Source of the DNA: Clostridiales bacterium
Lineage (GTDB): Bacteria > Bacillota > Clostridia > Saccharofermentanales > Saccharofermentanaceae
Length of the DNA: 64,000 bases
Assembly (NCBI GenBank): GCA_017451265.1
Contig: JAFSPU010000003.1
Coordinates: 337,399-401,398, forward strand
Direction: 5' to 3'
Part shown: piece by piece, positions 1 through 8,425 of the stretch
Position numbering within the stretch: the stretch's first letter is position 1
How the letters are laid out: the number at the start of each line of letters is the position of its first letter
Notes under the pieces: model-generated
The model's input: the letters and a program-made list of their open reading frames with translations, nothing else
What the model was told of the DNA's origin: nothing
Database searches by the model: none
Translations under genes and position numbers: made by a program

Positions 1-108
1 ACCTTTTCGGGGGGTGAGGGCAGACTTCTTAAGCAGCACCTGCGAAAAGGAGCTTATAAAGACGCCGGCAACGAGGACAGCCGAATAGAAAAGGACACCG
101 TTATTCAT
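1..108 (-). CDS. SMR-type small membrane transporter subunit, partial
   Basis: Only the first 36 codons lie in the window; the rest is beyond base 1. The ATG at 106-108 overlaps the stop codon of the preceding gene (ATGAATAA), so the two are translationally coupled. The visible peptide starts MNNGVLFYSAVLVAGVFISS and continues through a Gln-Val-Leu-Leu-Lys-Lys stretch, typical of the first membrane helix of EmrE/ArnE/ArnF-like proteins. Two adjacent short SMR-like genes usually form a heterodimer. Next to a polyprenyl-phosphate glycosyltransferase and a sugar aminotransferase, the likely role is flipping a lipid-linked amino sugar across the membrane; this is inferred from context. Confidence 0.65.
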   Translation of the reverse strand, partial: MNNGVLFYSAVLVAGVFISSFSQVLLKKSALTPRKG

Positions 109-475
109 CTGTCTCTTTCTCCCCCAGCGAGAACAGCACTATACCCGCGATAACTATAACAGCTCCCAGCACCTTATTCGGCGTGACTTCTTCCGAGAAA
201 AGTATATATCCCCATATAAGCCCCCATATGACCGTCACGGCCTTATTGGCGTACGCGAATACCAGCGGCAGATGCTTGAGCACCTGCTGCCAAATAACCG
301 CATATACACCGAGCAGAAGTATCATGCCGCCGTAAACGCCGCAGAACTTGATGCTCAGGAAATCCTCTCCCGAGGCGTATTTACTTAATACCGTGCTTAA
401 TGAATAGATTATGAAAGCGGCATGAAGCACCGCTATCCAGACAAGGGACTTCTTATCATTCTTTGCTTCCGTCAT
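101..475 (-). CDS. SMR/EamA-like four-helix membrane protein (ArnE/ArnF-like)
   Basis: This 124-residue protein begins at the ATG at 473-475, inside the last codons of the upstream aminotransferase (20-base overlap). A longer in-frame extension exists but lies wholly inside that gene and lacks the family start. Four hydrophobic segments are visible (roughly residues 11-33, 41-60, 66-87 and 97-116), with the family's conserved loop containing PLVFAYANKAVTVIWG. The length fits one subunit of a small multidrug resistance type pair. Its partner follows immediately. Operon context with a sugar aminotransferase and a GtrB/ArnC-like transferase suggests a flippase for undecaprenyl-phosphate amino sugar; a drug exporter is the alternative. 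Confidence 0.75.
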   Translation of the reverse strand: MTEAKNDKKSLVWIAVLHAAFIIYSLSTVLSKYASGEDFLSIKFCGVYGGMILLLGVYAVIWQQVLKHLPLVFAYANKAVTVIWGLIWGYILFSEEVTPNKVLGAVIVIAGIVLFSLGEKETDE

Positions 476-1598
476 GATAAAAACCTGCGATTGCCTTCGC
501 GACAGCAGCTGCATCTTCATCAGAAAGGAAGTAATGCATCGGGAGGCGCAGAAGTCTCTCACTCTCGGATGTCGTGTATTTATCTTCACCGTCGAAGCGG
601 CCAAACTTCAATCCTGCTTCCGCACTGTGAAGCGGAACATAATGGAAAACCGTCAGTATATCAAGGCCCTTAAGATAAGCTATAAGCTTCTGTCTCCCAT
701 CGAGATCCGCAGTCTTGATATAGAAGATATGCGCATTATGAGTTATCCCTTCGGGAGCAACAGGAAGTTCTATATATCCTTCATCAGCCAGAGGCTTCAG
801 AAGTTCGTAATACATATTCCATAAATGCATTCTTTTGCCATAAAGCCCGTCCGCATTCTCGAGCTGTCCCCACAGGAATGCGCACAGTATGTCGGAAGGC
901 AGATATGACGATCCCACATCAACCCATGAATACTTCGCGATTTCACCTCTGAAGTACTTGGATCTGTTGGTACCCTTCTCTCTTAAGATCTCGGCTCTCT
1001 CGATATCGGCCGGATTGTTAACGAGCAGTGCTCCTCCTTCGCCCATCGAATAGTTCTTGGTCTCGTGGAATGAATAGCAGCCGAAGTCGCCAAACGTACC
1101 GAGAGCTTTGCCGTGATACTTGCTCATGACTCCCTGTGCCGCATCTTCGATGACCTTGAGATCATGCTGCTTCGCTATTCTCATAATCTCATCCATCTCA
1201 CATGCAACACCCGCGTAGTGAACGCACATTATGGCTTTAGTTCTGGATGTGATGGCCGACTCTATCTTCGTCTCATCTATATTCATGGTATCAGGACGCA
1301 CATCGATGAATACACATTTGGCGCCCGCTCTTACAACTGCGTTCGCAGTGCTGGAGAAAGTGAAGCTCGGCAGTATTACCTCATCACCTTCTCCGATATT
1401 GCAAAGAAGCACTGCCATCTCGAGTGCAGCTGTTCCGGAAGTAGTCATAAGACATGCCGGACAGCCTGTGGTTTCCTCGAACCACTTCCTGCATTTCGCC
1501 GTGTACTCACCGTCGCCGCTGTGATAGTGATTGTTCAAAGCCTTTGTAACATGCTTGATGCAATTATCGTCTGAATACGGTCTGTTAAAGTCAATCAT
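456..1598 (-). CDS. rffA: dTDP-4-amino-4,6-dideoxygalactose transaminase (RffA/WecE type)
   Basis: A PLP-dependent DegT/DnrJ/EryC1 aminotransferase of 380 residues. In the family, RffA transfers an amino group from glutamate to dTDP-4-keto-6-deoxyglucose, giving dTDP-Fuc4N for surface glycans. Resemblance to E. coli RffA as remembered runs along the whole chain: the blocks IDVRPDTMNIDET, VHYAGVACEMD, EDAAQGVMS, REKGTNRS and SERLLRLP are all present. The Schiff-base lysine is K181 in SFHETKNY. It lies 4 bases downstream of a glycosyltransferase and overlaps an SMR-like gene, so the sugar is probably loaded on a polyprenyl carrier and exported. The enzyme family is firm; the exact sugar is inferred. 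Confidence 0.9.
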   Translation of the reverse strand: MIDFNRPYSDDNCIKHVTKALNNHYHSGDGEYTAKCRKWFEETTGCPACLMTTSGTAALEMAVLLCNIGEGDEVILPSFTFSSTANAVVRAGAKCVFIDVRPDTMNIDETKIESAITSRTKAIMCVHYAGVACEMDEIMRIAKQHDLKVIEDAAQGVMSKYHGKALGTFGDFGCYSFHETKNYSMGEGGALLVNNPADIERAEILREKGTNRSKYFRGEIAKYSWVDVGSSYLPSDILCAFLWGQLENADGLYGKRMHLWNMYYELLKPLADEGYIELPVAPEGITHNAHIFYIKTADLDGRQKLIAYLKGLDILTVFHYVPLHSAEAGLKFGRFDGEDKYTTSESERLLRLPMHYFLSDEDAAAVAKAIAGFYHDGSKE

Positions 1599-1602
1599 AG
1601 TC

Positions 1603-2520
1603 TTATTTATTCTTGATCTCTCTTACTATGTACAGCGGGCGGTCCTTGGACTGCATAAAGATCTTTCCGATATAGATTCCCGCGATTCCGTTGGAAGATA
1701 TGATAAGCCCTCCGACGAGAAGCACGATTGCGATAACACTCGTCCAGCCCGGATCGATATCGGCAACAAAATACTGAATAACCAGGAATACGATATACAG
1801 AAATGCTATCAGCGTAAGACCGAAGCCCACATACGCGGATACTCTCAGCAGGGAATCCGACTGGGATGTAAGTATATCCTCCGCGAGTCTCAACTTCTTC
1901 ATGAATGTATATGAAGACTTGCCTTCCTTACGCGGATCAGTCTCGATATCAATAAACGCCTGCTTATATCCCATCCAGCAGATATATGTCGAATACTCTC
2001 TGTGGTACTCTCTCATATCGCAGAAGCTCTTGATGACAGCCTTTGTACATACGGAGAAGTTACCTATCTCGGGATCATACTTAAATCCGGAAAGCTTCTC
2101 GTATATCTTGTAATACACCTTGGAAACGAATTTCTTGAAGCCGGTATCTTTCCTCTCCTTACGCATTCCGAATACGACATCGTATCCTTCTTTTGCCTTG
2201 AGATAGAGTTTCTTCAGCTCTTCCGGTCTGTCCTGAAGATCGCAGTCCATAACGGCAATATAATCGCCTGATGCGTGATCAAGTCCTGCCGTGATCGCCT
2301 TACTCTGACCGAAGTTTCTGGACAAATCGATACCGACTACCTTCTTATCCTGTGATGTGATCTCGTCTATAACAGACCATGAACCCTGGGGGCAGGCGTC
2401 ATTGACAAAAATAATCTCATACTCAGCGGTAATATCGGATAAAGTCGCCGTTAAGCGTTCATACAGTTCACGAACCGCTGCTTTGCATCCGTATACAGGA
2501 ATTACAACTGAAATATCCAT
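1603..2520 (-). CDS. polyprenyl-phosphate glycosyltransferase, GT2 (ArnC/GtrB-like)
   Basis: A family 2 glycosyltransferase of 305 residues. The N-terminal GT-A domain begins ISVVIPVYG and carries the nucleotide/metal motif D92-C-D94 followed by LQDRPEEL. Near the C-terminus are two membrane helices (about residues 227-250 and 258-283) followed by a conserved tail, the layout of DPM1/GtrB/ArnC enzymes that move a sugar from an NDP donor to undecaprenyl phosphate on the cytoplasmic face. The ATG at 2520 is preferred over an adjacent GTG because GGCGGG lies 8 bases upstream. Between an ATP-grasp ligase and rffA, its donor is probably dTDP-Fuc4N or a derivative. Confidence 0.85.
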   Translation of the reverse strand: MDISVVIPVYGCKAAVRELYERLTATLSDITAEYEIIFVNDACPQGSWSVIDEITSQDKKVVGIDLSRNFGQSKAITAGLDHASGDYIAVMDCDLQDRPEELKKLYLKAKEGYDVVFGMRKERKDTGFKKFVSKVYYKIYEKLSGFKYDPEIGNFSVCTKAVIKSFCDMREYHREYSTYICWMGYKQAFIDIETDPRKEGKSSYTFMKKLRLAEDILTSQSDSLLRVSAYVGFGLTLIAFLYIVFLVIQYFVADIDPGWTSVIAIVLLVGGLIISSNGIAGIYIGKIFMQSKDRPLYIVREIKNK

Positions 2521-2537
2521 CACATTACCCGCCAGAA

Positions 2538-3680
2538 TTACTCGCTCTCAGGCATAAATCCCGCAATAAGATCTCTGTCCGAAGAAGCCATTATATAATA
2601 TCCTTTTCGGGTGGAACTATCAATTATCGAGGACAGGTCGCCGCGTCTGTCATCGACCTCATACAGCACATCGGGATACCCGCTTCTGATCGTCTTAAGA
2701 CAATCCTCGGCAGCATCATCGGTAATGTATCTGATCGCCGCCGCCCTGTTGATACTCCCGGTAAACTCTTCAGGCTTATCTCCCAGGCACACATCGATAA
2801 CGGCTTTGATGAAGTCATATCCTGTCGACAGCTGAACCAGAGTGCTTCCTATCATATCGCCGCCCATTCTCGCACCGATCTCGATGACCTTGATATCATC
2901 ACCGTTAACCTTGAGTTCCGAATGAGACGCACCGTACTTTACCTGCAGCGCATCAAGACCGTTGAAGACAATCTGTCTTACCTTCTCGATCTGCATATCA
3001 CTTAAGTCAGACGGCTCGATATGTCCGGTCTCTATGTAGTGAGGATCGCCTGTAGTATATTTCTTCGTAACGGCAAGAAGCGTGTGCTTACCTTCATACG
3101 AGATGCACTCCACACTGTACTCATCGCCGTACACATATTCTTCTATCAAAGCTCTCTTCTCGAGGCTCTGCTCTATAGCTCTTACAACAGCCTCTTTAAT
3201 ATCATCATCTGCGGAATTAAGACGCGTAACGCCGCGGCTTCCCGAACGGTCTGTGGGCTTTACGATAAGCGGATAACCCATATCGCTTACATCAGGTATC
3301 ACACCATCTTCTACAAGTCTGCATACGGCAGCAGGAACGTTGCCAGCCATGAAAGCCTTCTTCATAGAATACTTGTTAACCGACGACAAAGAGCTCTCTA
3401 TGCTGTTGCTTACAAGGCCCATGTTCTGAGCGACATAACATACCGTCAGCACTGCAAGATCCGAAGCGATACTGCAGATACCGTCGATTCCGATCTTCCT
3501 GCATTCTTCAAGGATCCGCTCTTTCTCGACTATGCTTATCGGGTAAAAAACATCCGCTTCTTTCTCACCGACATCACCGCACTCCCATGCGAAAACATGA
3601 GTCTCAAGACCCATCGATTTTGCTTTTCTGATCAGGGGAAGCTGGAGGTATGAAGCGCCGATTATTGCTATCTTTCTCAT
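2538..3680 (-). CDS. ATP-grasp carboxylate-amine ligase
   Basis: A 380-residue ATP-grasp protein. The N-terminal Rossmann-like domain begins MRKIAIIGASYLQLPLI (PurK/carbamoyl-phosphate-synthase style), the central ATP-binding part holds GYPLIVKPTDRSGSRGV, and the metal-binding segment is VIEIGARMGGD. Such enzymes join a carboxylate to an amine through an acyl-phosphate. The start is the ATG at 3680; an upstream in-frame extension overlaps hemW and has no family sequence. It directly precedes the glycosyltransferase and the 4-amino sugar transaminase, so one testable idea is that it acylates the sugar amine with an amino acid. The substrate is not visible from sequence. Confidence 0.8.
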   Translation of the reverse strand: MRKIAIIGASYLQLPLIRKAKSMGLETHVFAWECGDVGEKEADVFYPISIVEKERILEECRKIGIDGICSIASDLAVLTVCYVAQNMGLVSNSIESSLSSVNKYSMKKAFMAGNVPAAVCRLVEDGVIPDVSDMGYPLIVKPTDRSGSRGVTRLNSADDDIKEAVVRAIEQSLEKRALIEEYVYGDEYSVECISYEGKHTLLAVTKKYTTGDPHYIETGHIEPSDLSDMQIEKVRQIVFNGLDALQVKYGASHSELKVNGDDIKVIEIGARMGGDMIGSTLVQLSTGYDFIKAVIDVCLGDKPEEFTGSINRAAAIRYITDDAAEDCLKTIRSGYPDVLYEVDDRRGDLSSIIDSSTRKGYYIMASSDRDLIAGFMPESE

Positions 3681-3693
3681 ATAACGAAGTATA

Positions 3694-4782
3694 TTAAACA
3701 AAATCCATAAACACAAGATTCGCGAAGTCGAGGCCCCTGCGCGAGAGGCAGTAACCTGAAGGCGTCTGCTCCAGGTAGCCGAGCTTAAGGTTCTTCTGGA
3801 TCTCATCAGGAAATCCTTCTGCAAGTTCACGGCTCACACCCGCACTCGTCCTTAACGCGAGCATGCATTTCTCTTTTATCTTATCCTGCTCCGTGAGCAC
3901 TTCTTCCGTGATGCGTTTCAGCGGGTCAGCGATATACTCTTCGATGCTCTCGGGGTGCGCGAACCTCTCCGAATTCAGATACCCGTGCGCGCCTGCACCG
4001 AAAGCATAGTACTCAGACCCGCTCCAGTACGAAAGATTATGCCGGCTCTCGTACCCCGGGAAAGCGCAGTTTGAGATCTCATACGGGATGAGCCCGCGCT
4101 CCGCTAGGAAGTCACGCAGGCCATGGTACATCTTTCTCTCCAGTTCCTCGTCAACATACTCGCCCAGCCTGTCCCCGTACAGCTTCTCGAAAGGTGTCCC
4201 CTCCTCGATCATAAGTGAGTATATACTGATGTGTTTCGCGCCCGCGTTTATAAGAAGCTGCGCGTCCTCGTAAAGGTCCGCGAGAGTCTGCCCCGGCACG
4301 CCTGTAATTAGGTCGCACGAAATATTATTGAACCCCGCATTCTTCGCATTTCCTATGGCTGCCAGCGCCTCCTGTCTGTCATGCAGCCTGCCCAGGGTCT
4401 TCAGCACGTCATCATGCAGTGACTGCACTCCGATCGAGATGCGGTTAAAGCCCGCCTCCAGGTACCGCCTCCCCTTGCCTTCATCAAAAGAATTCGGGTT
4501 AACCTCCACGGTGAACTCGCCGTCGTCTATCGAGAACCAGTGTCGCAAAGACTTGAGCGCACTGCACACATAAGATGCTTCCGCAAACGACGGCGTACCT
4601 CCCCCGAAGTAAATGGTATCTGCACCGCCATCTGCTTCTGCAGAACATATCACGGGCTGCTCCAGGATCTCCTTCTCAAGCGCCTCGAAATACTCCTTCA
4701 TCTGCGGCTTGCCCACCACGGAATAGAACCCGCAGTACGGGCACTTGCGCGCGCAGTAAGGGATGTGAACATAGATGTGCAT
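3694..4782 (-). CDS. hemW: radical SAM heme chaperone HemW
   Basis: This 362-residue protein begins MHIYVHIPYCARKCPYCGFY, with the three cluster cysteines C10, C14 and C17 in the CxxxCxxC spacing of radical SAM enzymes. GGGTPS, the NPNSF block and the C-terminal HemW domain place it in the HemN-like HemW group, now regarded as heme-delivery proteins and not as oxidases. Length is normal. Its ATG overlaps the stop of the DUF4276 gene by one base (TGATG), and an ATP-grasp gene follows 13 bases later. HemW more often sits beside lepA or hrcA; the placement behind a DUF4276 gene is unusual. Confidence 0.92.
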   Translation of the reverse strand: MHIYVHIPYCARKCPYCGFYSVVGKPQMKEYFEALEKEILEQPVICSAEADGGADTIYFGGGTPSFAEASYVCSALKSLRHWFSIDDGEFTVEVNPNSFDEGKGRRYLEAGFNRISIGVQSLHDDVLKTLGRLHDRQEALAAIGNAKNAGFNNISCDLITGVPGQTLADLYEDAQLLINAGAKHISIYSLMIEEGTPFEKLYGDRLGEYVDEELERKMYHGLRDFLAERGLIPYEISNCAFPGYESRHNLSYWSGSEYYAFGAGAHGYLNSERFAHPESIEEYIADPLKRITEEVLTEQDKIKEKCMLALRTSAGVSRELAEGFPDEIQKNLKLGYLEQTPSGYCLSRRGLDFANLVFMDFV

Positions 4783-5486
4783 CAGAATGTTGTCCTGTGT
4801 ACGCCGGGACGCGGCATGGAAGGTATGGGAGCGGAGTTTCTAAGCGCAGTCAGCAGCGCATTCTTGAAGGTCTGAAAACTCGGAGAGACGTTGCTGCCGG
4901 GTTCCATGTAAGGCGAGATCGCCTCCGCCCACCTGGCCTTGTAGTGGCCGATAGCGGGGTACCCGATCTCGATGATGTCTTCGTAGTTATAAGGGAACGT
5001 AACGCGGCACAGAGTTTCCCATGTGCCGCATATGCTGTCCTGCACATAATCCTTGTACGCATTCAGGTCCGCGTCAGGGTAAGCCTTAAGCACAGCATCG
5101 ATATCACCCAGAAGCCAGGACTCGACCTCCTCGGTGCAAAGCCCGATTACGGACCTTATGTCACGCGCATACTTCTTGCACACGCGGTACAGTTCCTGCC
5201 GAAGCTCGTCGGGAACGTTATTATCGGAGTCTATTATCACGACTAAAATGGTGTCGGTATTTCCGTAGACTTTGTTGTAAGCGCGGCACTTTGCCGGGAG
5301 CAGATCAAGAAGCGAGCTCGCAAACTTAACGGGACGCGTGTCCCAATCCTTGGGCAGGCTTCCGCAGCCTCTGTGAGGTCTTACTGCGTGTGTCGCGTCT
5401 ATCTTCTCTTCTTCGAGAAGTCTCGTCACGAGACGCTCAACTACGACCGCACCGGATCTGTCTTCTGTCAGTATCTCAATGTGCAT
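4782..5486 (-). CDS. DUF4276 family protein, TOPRIM-like
   Basis: A 234-residue cytoplasmic protein. The N-terminus ILTEDRSG resembles the glutamate-bearing first strand of a TOPRIM fold, and LVVIIDSDNN supplies a D86-x-D88 pair; a later E119-E120-x-E122-x-W124 element is the recognisable signature of DUF4276 proteins. The pattern suggests a metal-dependent nuclease. It starts inside the last 11 bases of the ATPase gene upstream, so the two are very likely made together. ATPase plus TOPRIM-like pairs include OLD/Gabija- and PARIS-type phage defence modules; a role in defence here is inferred from architecture only. Confidence 0.75.
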   Translation of the reverse strand: MHIEILTEDRSGAVVVERLVTRLLEEEKIDATHAVRPHRGCGSLPKDWDTRPVKFASSLLDLLPAKCRAYNKVYGNTDTILVVIIDSDNNVPDELRQELYRVCKKYARDIRSVIGLCTEEVESWLLGDIDAVLKAYPDADLNAYKDYVQDSICGTWETLCRVTFPYNYEDIIEIGYPAIGHYKARWAEAISPYMEPGSNVSPSFQTFKNALLTALRNSAPIPSMPRPGVHRTTF

Positions 5487-6681
5487 TGTTTATGCCTTCG
5501 TCATCGTACTCGCTCGAGCCCTGGTCAAGGTGGCCGCCGTACCAGATTGCGCCCATGCCTACGCCCTGCTCTGTCAACGCCATAACGACAGGATCGGAAC
5601 CTGCGCATGTGATCTTTACATCGGCCTTCTCGTAGTCTTCCTCGTCATCTCTGGAGAACACCCAGATCTCCTTCGGAGACATCGACTCCACGATGTAAGG
5701 ATTATGTGTGGAGAAGATGATCTGCGAGTACGGATGTCTTAATGTAAACTCGCGCATATCGTCTGCAAGAACATCGACCATGTCATGGTAAAGATCCCTG
5801 TCAGGAGTCTCTATGAAGATAGTCGACTTCGGCTCAGGATCTCTTAACAGGAGCAGGTATTTAAACAGCTTCTCGGGACTGCCCTGAAGGTTCATGGGAA
5901 GATGCTTTTTCTTCTTCCGCATGGTGGGGATCTTGGAGTTGATCTCATCCATGAGATCTTCGTATGTATCGTCTCCCAGGGATTTGATATAGTCGAGCAC
6001 ATTACCTACATTGCTGCCCTCGGAATTAAGATGCTTGTGACCGCCGGGTGCATTTCCCGCGGAGAAATAATCAGATGATTCCTCGGCAGAGAAAGCGCAG
6101 AAGAACCAGCCGTTGATCTCGTTCATGAGAAGCTTGATGGGGTCATCGCTTCCGTTCAGTCTTCCGAGGACGCTTAAGGCCGTGATGCGGTCATCGTTTA
6201 TAAGTCTTGCTTCAGAAGAATTCGTATATACTTCCCTGACTTCTATCTTACCGTCTTCTCCGCGCACGGAAGAGAGAACTCTCTCATTCTCGATATACGG
6301 GCTGCCCTGTGCACTAGCGCCGACTGTGAGTTCATACTGAAGGAAATCGGACTTCTTCGTATTCGGATCCATGATCCTGAAGAAGATACTGAACGAAGCA
6401 GGCTTATCTTTATCGACCAGAAGGTTCATGAATCCGGGTCTGTTGTCGGTAGTTGAAGCCTTGCCGACATCTGTGATGATGCATCTTTTAACAAATGAAA
6501 GAGCTCTTATGAATGCACTTTTTCCGGTGTTGTTCCTTCCGATAAGCGCATTGAGATTTCTAAGTCTAATTCCCTGTTCAGACGGCGCCGTTCCGGCATA
6601 CTGAGCGGAGTCGCCGATCATCATTCCAACTGTATCATCCGTGAACACATCGAAGTTCTTAATATTAACTCCCAGGATCAT
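5476..6681 (-). CDS. AAA/ABC-type ATPase (AAA_15/AAA_21, OLD-like)
   Basis: A 401-residue P-loop ATPase. Walker A is GRNNTGKS at residues 48-55, and the switch/H-loop segment is IIFSTHNPYIVES. In the Walker B region, where the family normally has a hydrophobic run then D-E-P-E and L-H-P, this protein has IFIETPDRDLYHD, so the aspartate and the catalytic glutamate positions read E and T. That suggests slow or altered hydrolysis. GGAGG lies 9 bases before the ATG. It heads the minus-strand operon and overlaps the DUF4276 gene by 11 bases, forming a two-protein module like ATPase/TOPRIM defence pairs. A housekeeping SMC-like role cannot be excluded. Confidence 0.8.
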   Translation of the reverse strand: MILGVNIKNFDVFTDDTVGMMIGDSAQYAGTAPSEQGIRLRNLNALIGRNNTGKSAFIRALSFVKRCIITDVGKASTTDNRPGFMNLLVDKDKPASFSIFFRIMDPNTKKSDFLQYELTVGASAQGSPYIENERVLSSVRGEDGKIEVREVYTNSSEARLINDDRITALSVLGRLNGSDDPIKLLMNEINGWFFCAFSAEESSDYFSAGNAPGGHKHLNSEGSNVGNVLDYIKSLGDDTYEDLMDEINSKIPTMRKKKKHLPMNLQGSPEKLFKYLLLLRDPEPKSTIFIETPDRDLYHDMVDVLADDMREFTLRHPYSQIIFSTHNPYIVESMSPKEIWVFSRDDEEDYEKADVKITCAGSDPVVMALTEQGVGMGAIWYGGHLDQGSSEYDDEGINNAH

Positions 6682-6768
6682 ATCAACGCCCTCCGGAAAA
6701 GTAATCTTATTACCTCTTTATTGTACTATAAGTCGGTCTTTTAATGCTTATCCTAAGCAAACAATTAA

Positions 6769-6801
6769 AACACCCGGAACCTAGGCACTGTTCCGGGTGT
6801 T
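6769..6801 (-). terminator. intrinsic terminator of the cell-wall/division operon
   Basis: A 12-bp perfect stem (arms at 6769-6780 and 6790-6801, AACACCCGGAAC paired with GTTCCGGGTGTT) with a 9-base loop is followed on the minus strand by TTTTAATTG. It lies about 40 bases after the stop of the coiled-coil gene at 6843 and separates that operon from the ATPase operon. Confidence 0.85.
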
Positions 6802-6842
6802 ACGCGGTGTTTTGTGAGTCAAGTTGCAACTCAAAAAGTTAC

Positions 6843-7346
6843 TTACATTGAATCAAGCGTTGTATCTATCTCTGAAAGATTTGTCTGGATCTTTGCGATG
6901 CTCTCAGACAGGGAATTGTTAGCATCTGTAAGAAGCTGCTTAACATAGATGTGAGCGCTCTTGCGGAGTTCGTCAGCCTGGTTCTCAGCTGCTGCGAGGA
7001 TGTTGTCAGCCTCGTCTCTTGCGCCCTTTGTAATCTCGTGATCGTTAACCTTGGAAGCGTACTGACGGTTTGCCTCGTCGATGATCTTCTTGCTCTTCTC
7101 ACGTGCTGTAGTGATGATCTCCTGAGCTCTTACAACGATGTCATTACTCTGAGCGATCGAAGCGGGGAGATGATTCTTAAGCTCCTCCAAAGAAGCGATC
7201 ATGTCATTTCTGTCAACTGCACAGTTTGAAGAAAACGGTACGCCGCTCGCTGCACGGAGAGTCTCGATCATATCGTTGATGTTGCTGATAACATCATATC
7301 GCTCAACCCTCTTCTGCGGAGCCTGTCCGTAATTACTGTTGTCCAT
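6843..7346 (-). CDS. coiled-coil protein (V-ATPase subunit H/DivIVA-like), function unknown
   Basis: A soluble 167-residue protein. After about 30 residues containing RYDVISNINDMIETLR it is almost wholly helical, with repeats rich in A, E, K and Q (for example REKSKKIIDEANRQYASKV and DEADNILAAAENQADELRKSA) that resemble peripheral-stalk subunits and DivIVA-like coiled coils. No enzyme motif is seen. Proteins of this kind are found next to coaD in Clostridia, and this gene starts 4 bases after coaD ends. It is the last gene of the operon before the terminator at 6769. A cytoskeletal or septum-linked role is possible but unproven. Confidence 0.7.
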   Translation of the reverse strand: MDNSNYGQAPQKRVERYDVISNINDMIETLRAASGVPFSSNCAVDRNDMIASLEELKNHLPASIAQSNDIVVRAQEIITTAREKSKKIIDEANRQYASKVNDHEITKGARDEADNILAAAENQADELRKSAHIYVKQLLTDANNSLSESIAKIQTNLSEIDTTLDSM

Positions 7347-7349
7347 AGG

Positions 7350-7838
7350 TTAAGTCCTTCCTTTCCTTAATCTCTCGTTTACTTTATCAACTATCTGAGC
7401 CGGCAGCATTCCGGAGATATCTCCTCCGTATGAACCGACTTCCTTGACCAGGCTTGAACTGATAAGTGACAGGTCATCGCGGCAAGGCAGCAAGGTTACA
7501 TCGTAACTGGGGCAAAGCATCTTGTTTGCCAGAGCCATCTCGGCTTCATATCTGAAATCCGACTCGGATCTGATGCCTCTTACTACTGCATTACAACCCA
7601 AGTCTTTGAAGATGTCAACAAGGAGACCGTCGCTTCCGAGCACTTCGATGTTCTCATACTCACCGAGTACTTCTTTGACCATCTGAACTCTCTCATCGAG
7701 ATCGAACAGATAAGTCTTCTTGTTGTTATTCATGACAACAACATAGAGCTTGTCGCAGATCTTCGACGCTCTTCTCGCTATATCTTTATGCCCTCTTGTT
7801 AAGGGGTCAAAGCTTCCGGGAAACAACAGCGAAGTCAA
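7350..7838 (-). CDS. coaD: phosphopantetheine adenylyltransferase
   Basis: CoaD (162 residues) makes dephospho-CoA from 4'-phosphopantetheine and ATP, the penultimate step of CoA synthesis. The nucleotidyltransferase motif is in FPGSFDPLTRGHKD near the N-terminus, and the second ATP-binding signature is SLISSSLVKEV, with lysine where many orthologues have arginine. Length matches the family. It follows rsmD by 17 bases, a common bacterial arrangement, and precedes the coiled-coil gene. Confidence 0.95.
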   Translation of the reverse strand: MTSLLFPGSFDPLTRGHKDIARRASKICDKLYVVVMNNNKKTYLFDLDERVQMVKEVLGEYENIEVLGSDGLLVDIFKDLGCNAVVRGIRSESDFRYEAEMALANKMLCPSYDVTLLPCRDDLSLISSSLVKEVGSYGGDISGMLPAQIVDKVNERLRKGRT

Positions 7839-7855
7839 CTACAAAATCCTCCACG

Positions 7856-8425
7856 TTAACCATTCTTCGAGAAAAATGTTAACATTGCCAGACCGTACCT
7901 ACAAGTACGATTGGGTGTCATGTTCATTACATCTGTTACAAAAGGCAATTCGGACGAATGCTCAACTATAAGAATGCCTCCGTCATTAAGCAGGTCACGC
8001 CTTACGATAATCTCGCACGCAGCCGCTGCAGCCTTTTCCGCCATCCTGTACGGCGGGTCCATGAAGATGATGTCAAACTTGCGTCCCTCATCAGCCAGTG
8101 ACTCGAGAGCCGCATCATAACCTGCCTTCATCAAAATGATGTCATCATCTTCATCAAGCTTAAGCTTATTTAGATTAGACTTGATCACTCCGCATGCCTG
8201 TCCCGCTTTCTCCACGAGAACGACAGACGATGCTCCGCGGCTCAAAGCCTCTATACCGATGCCTCCCGTGCCTGCAAACAAATCGACGAAATCGCACCCC
8301 GAAATGCGGGTCTGAATAATTGAGAACAGGGCCTCCTTGACCTTGTCTCCGGTAGGTCTTGTGTTGTCTCCCTTGGGAGCATCGAGAATTATCCCTCTGA
8401 ACTTTCCTGATACTACTCTCGGCAT
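7856..8425 (-). CDS. rsmD: 16S rRNA (guanine(966)-N2)-methyltransferase RsmD
   Basis: A 189-residue SAM-dependent methyltransferase. It opens PRVVSGKFRGIIL, characteristic of RsmD, has the SAM-binding loop DLFAGTGGIGIEALSRGA and the catalytic DPPY tetrapeptide (IIFMDPPYR). It methylates G966 of 16S rRNA during 30S assembly. The start codon overlaps the recG stop by one base, and coaD follows, so the recG-rsmD-coaD order is kept as in many Firmicutes. Confidence 0.95.
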   Translation of the reverse strand: MPRVVSGKFRGIILDAPKGDNTRPTGDKVKEALFSIIQTRISGCDFVDLFAGTGGIGIEALSRGASSVVLVEKAGQACGVIKSNLNKLKLDEDDDIILMKAGYDAALESLADEGRKFDIIFMDPPYRMAEKAAAAACEIIVRRDLLNDGGILIVEHSSELPFVTDVMNMTPNRTCRYGLAMLTFFSKNG

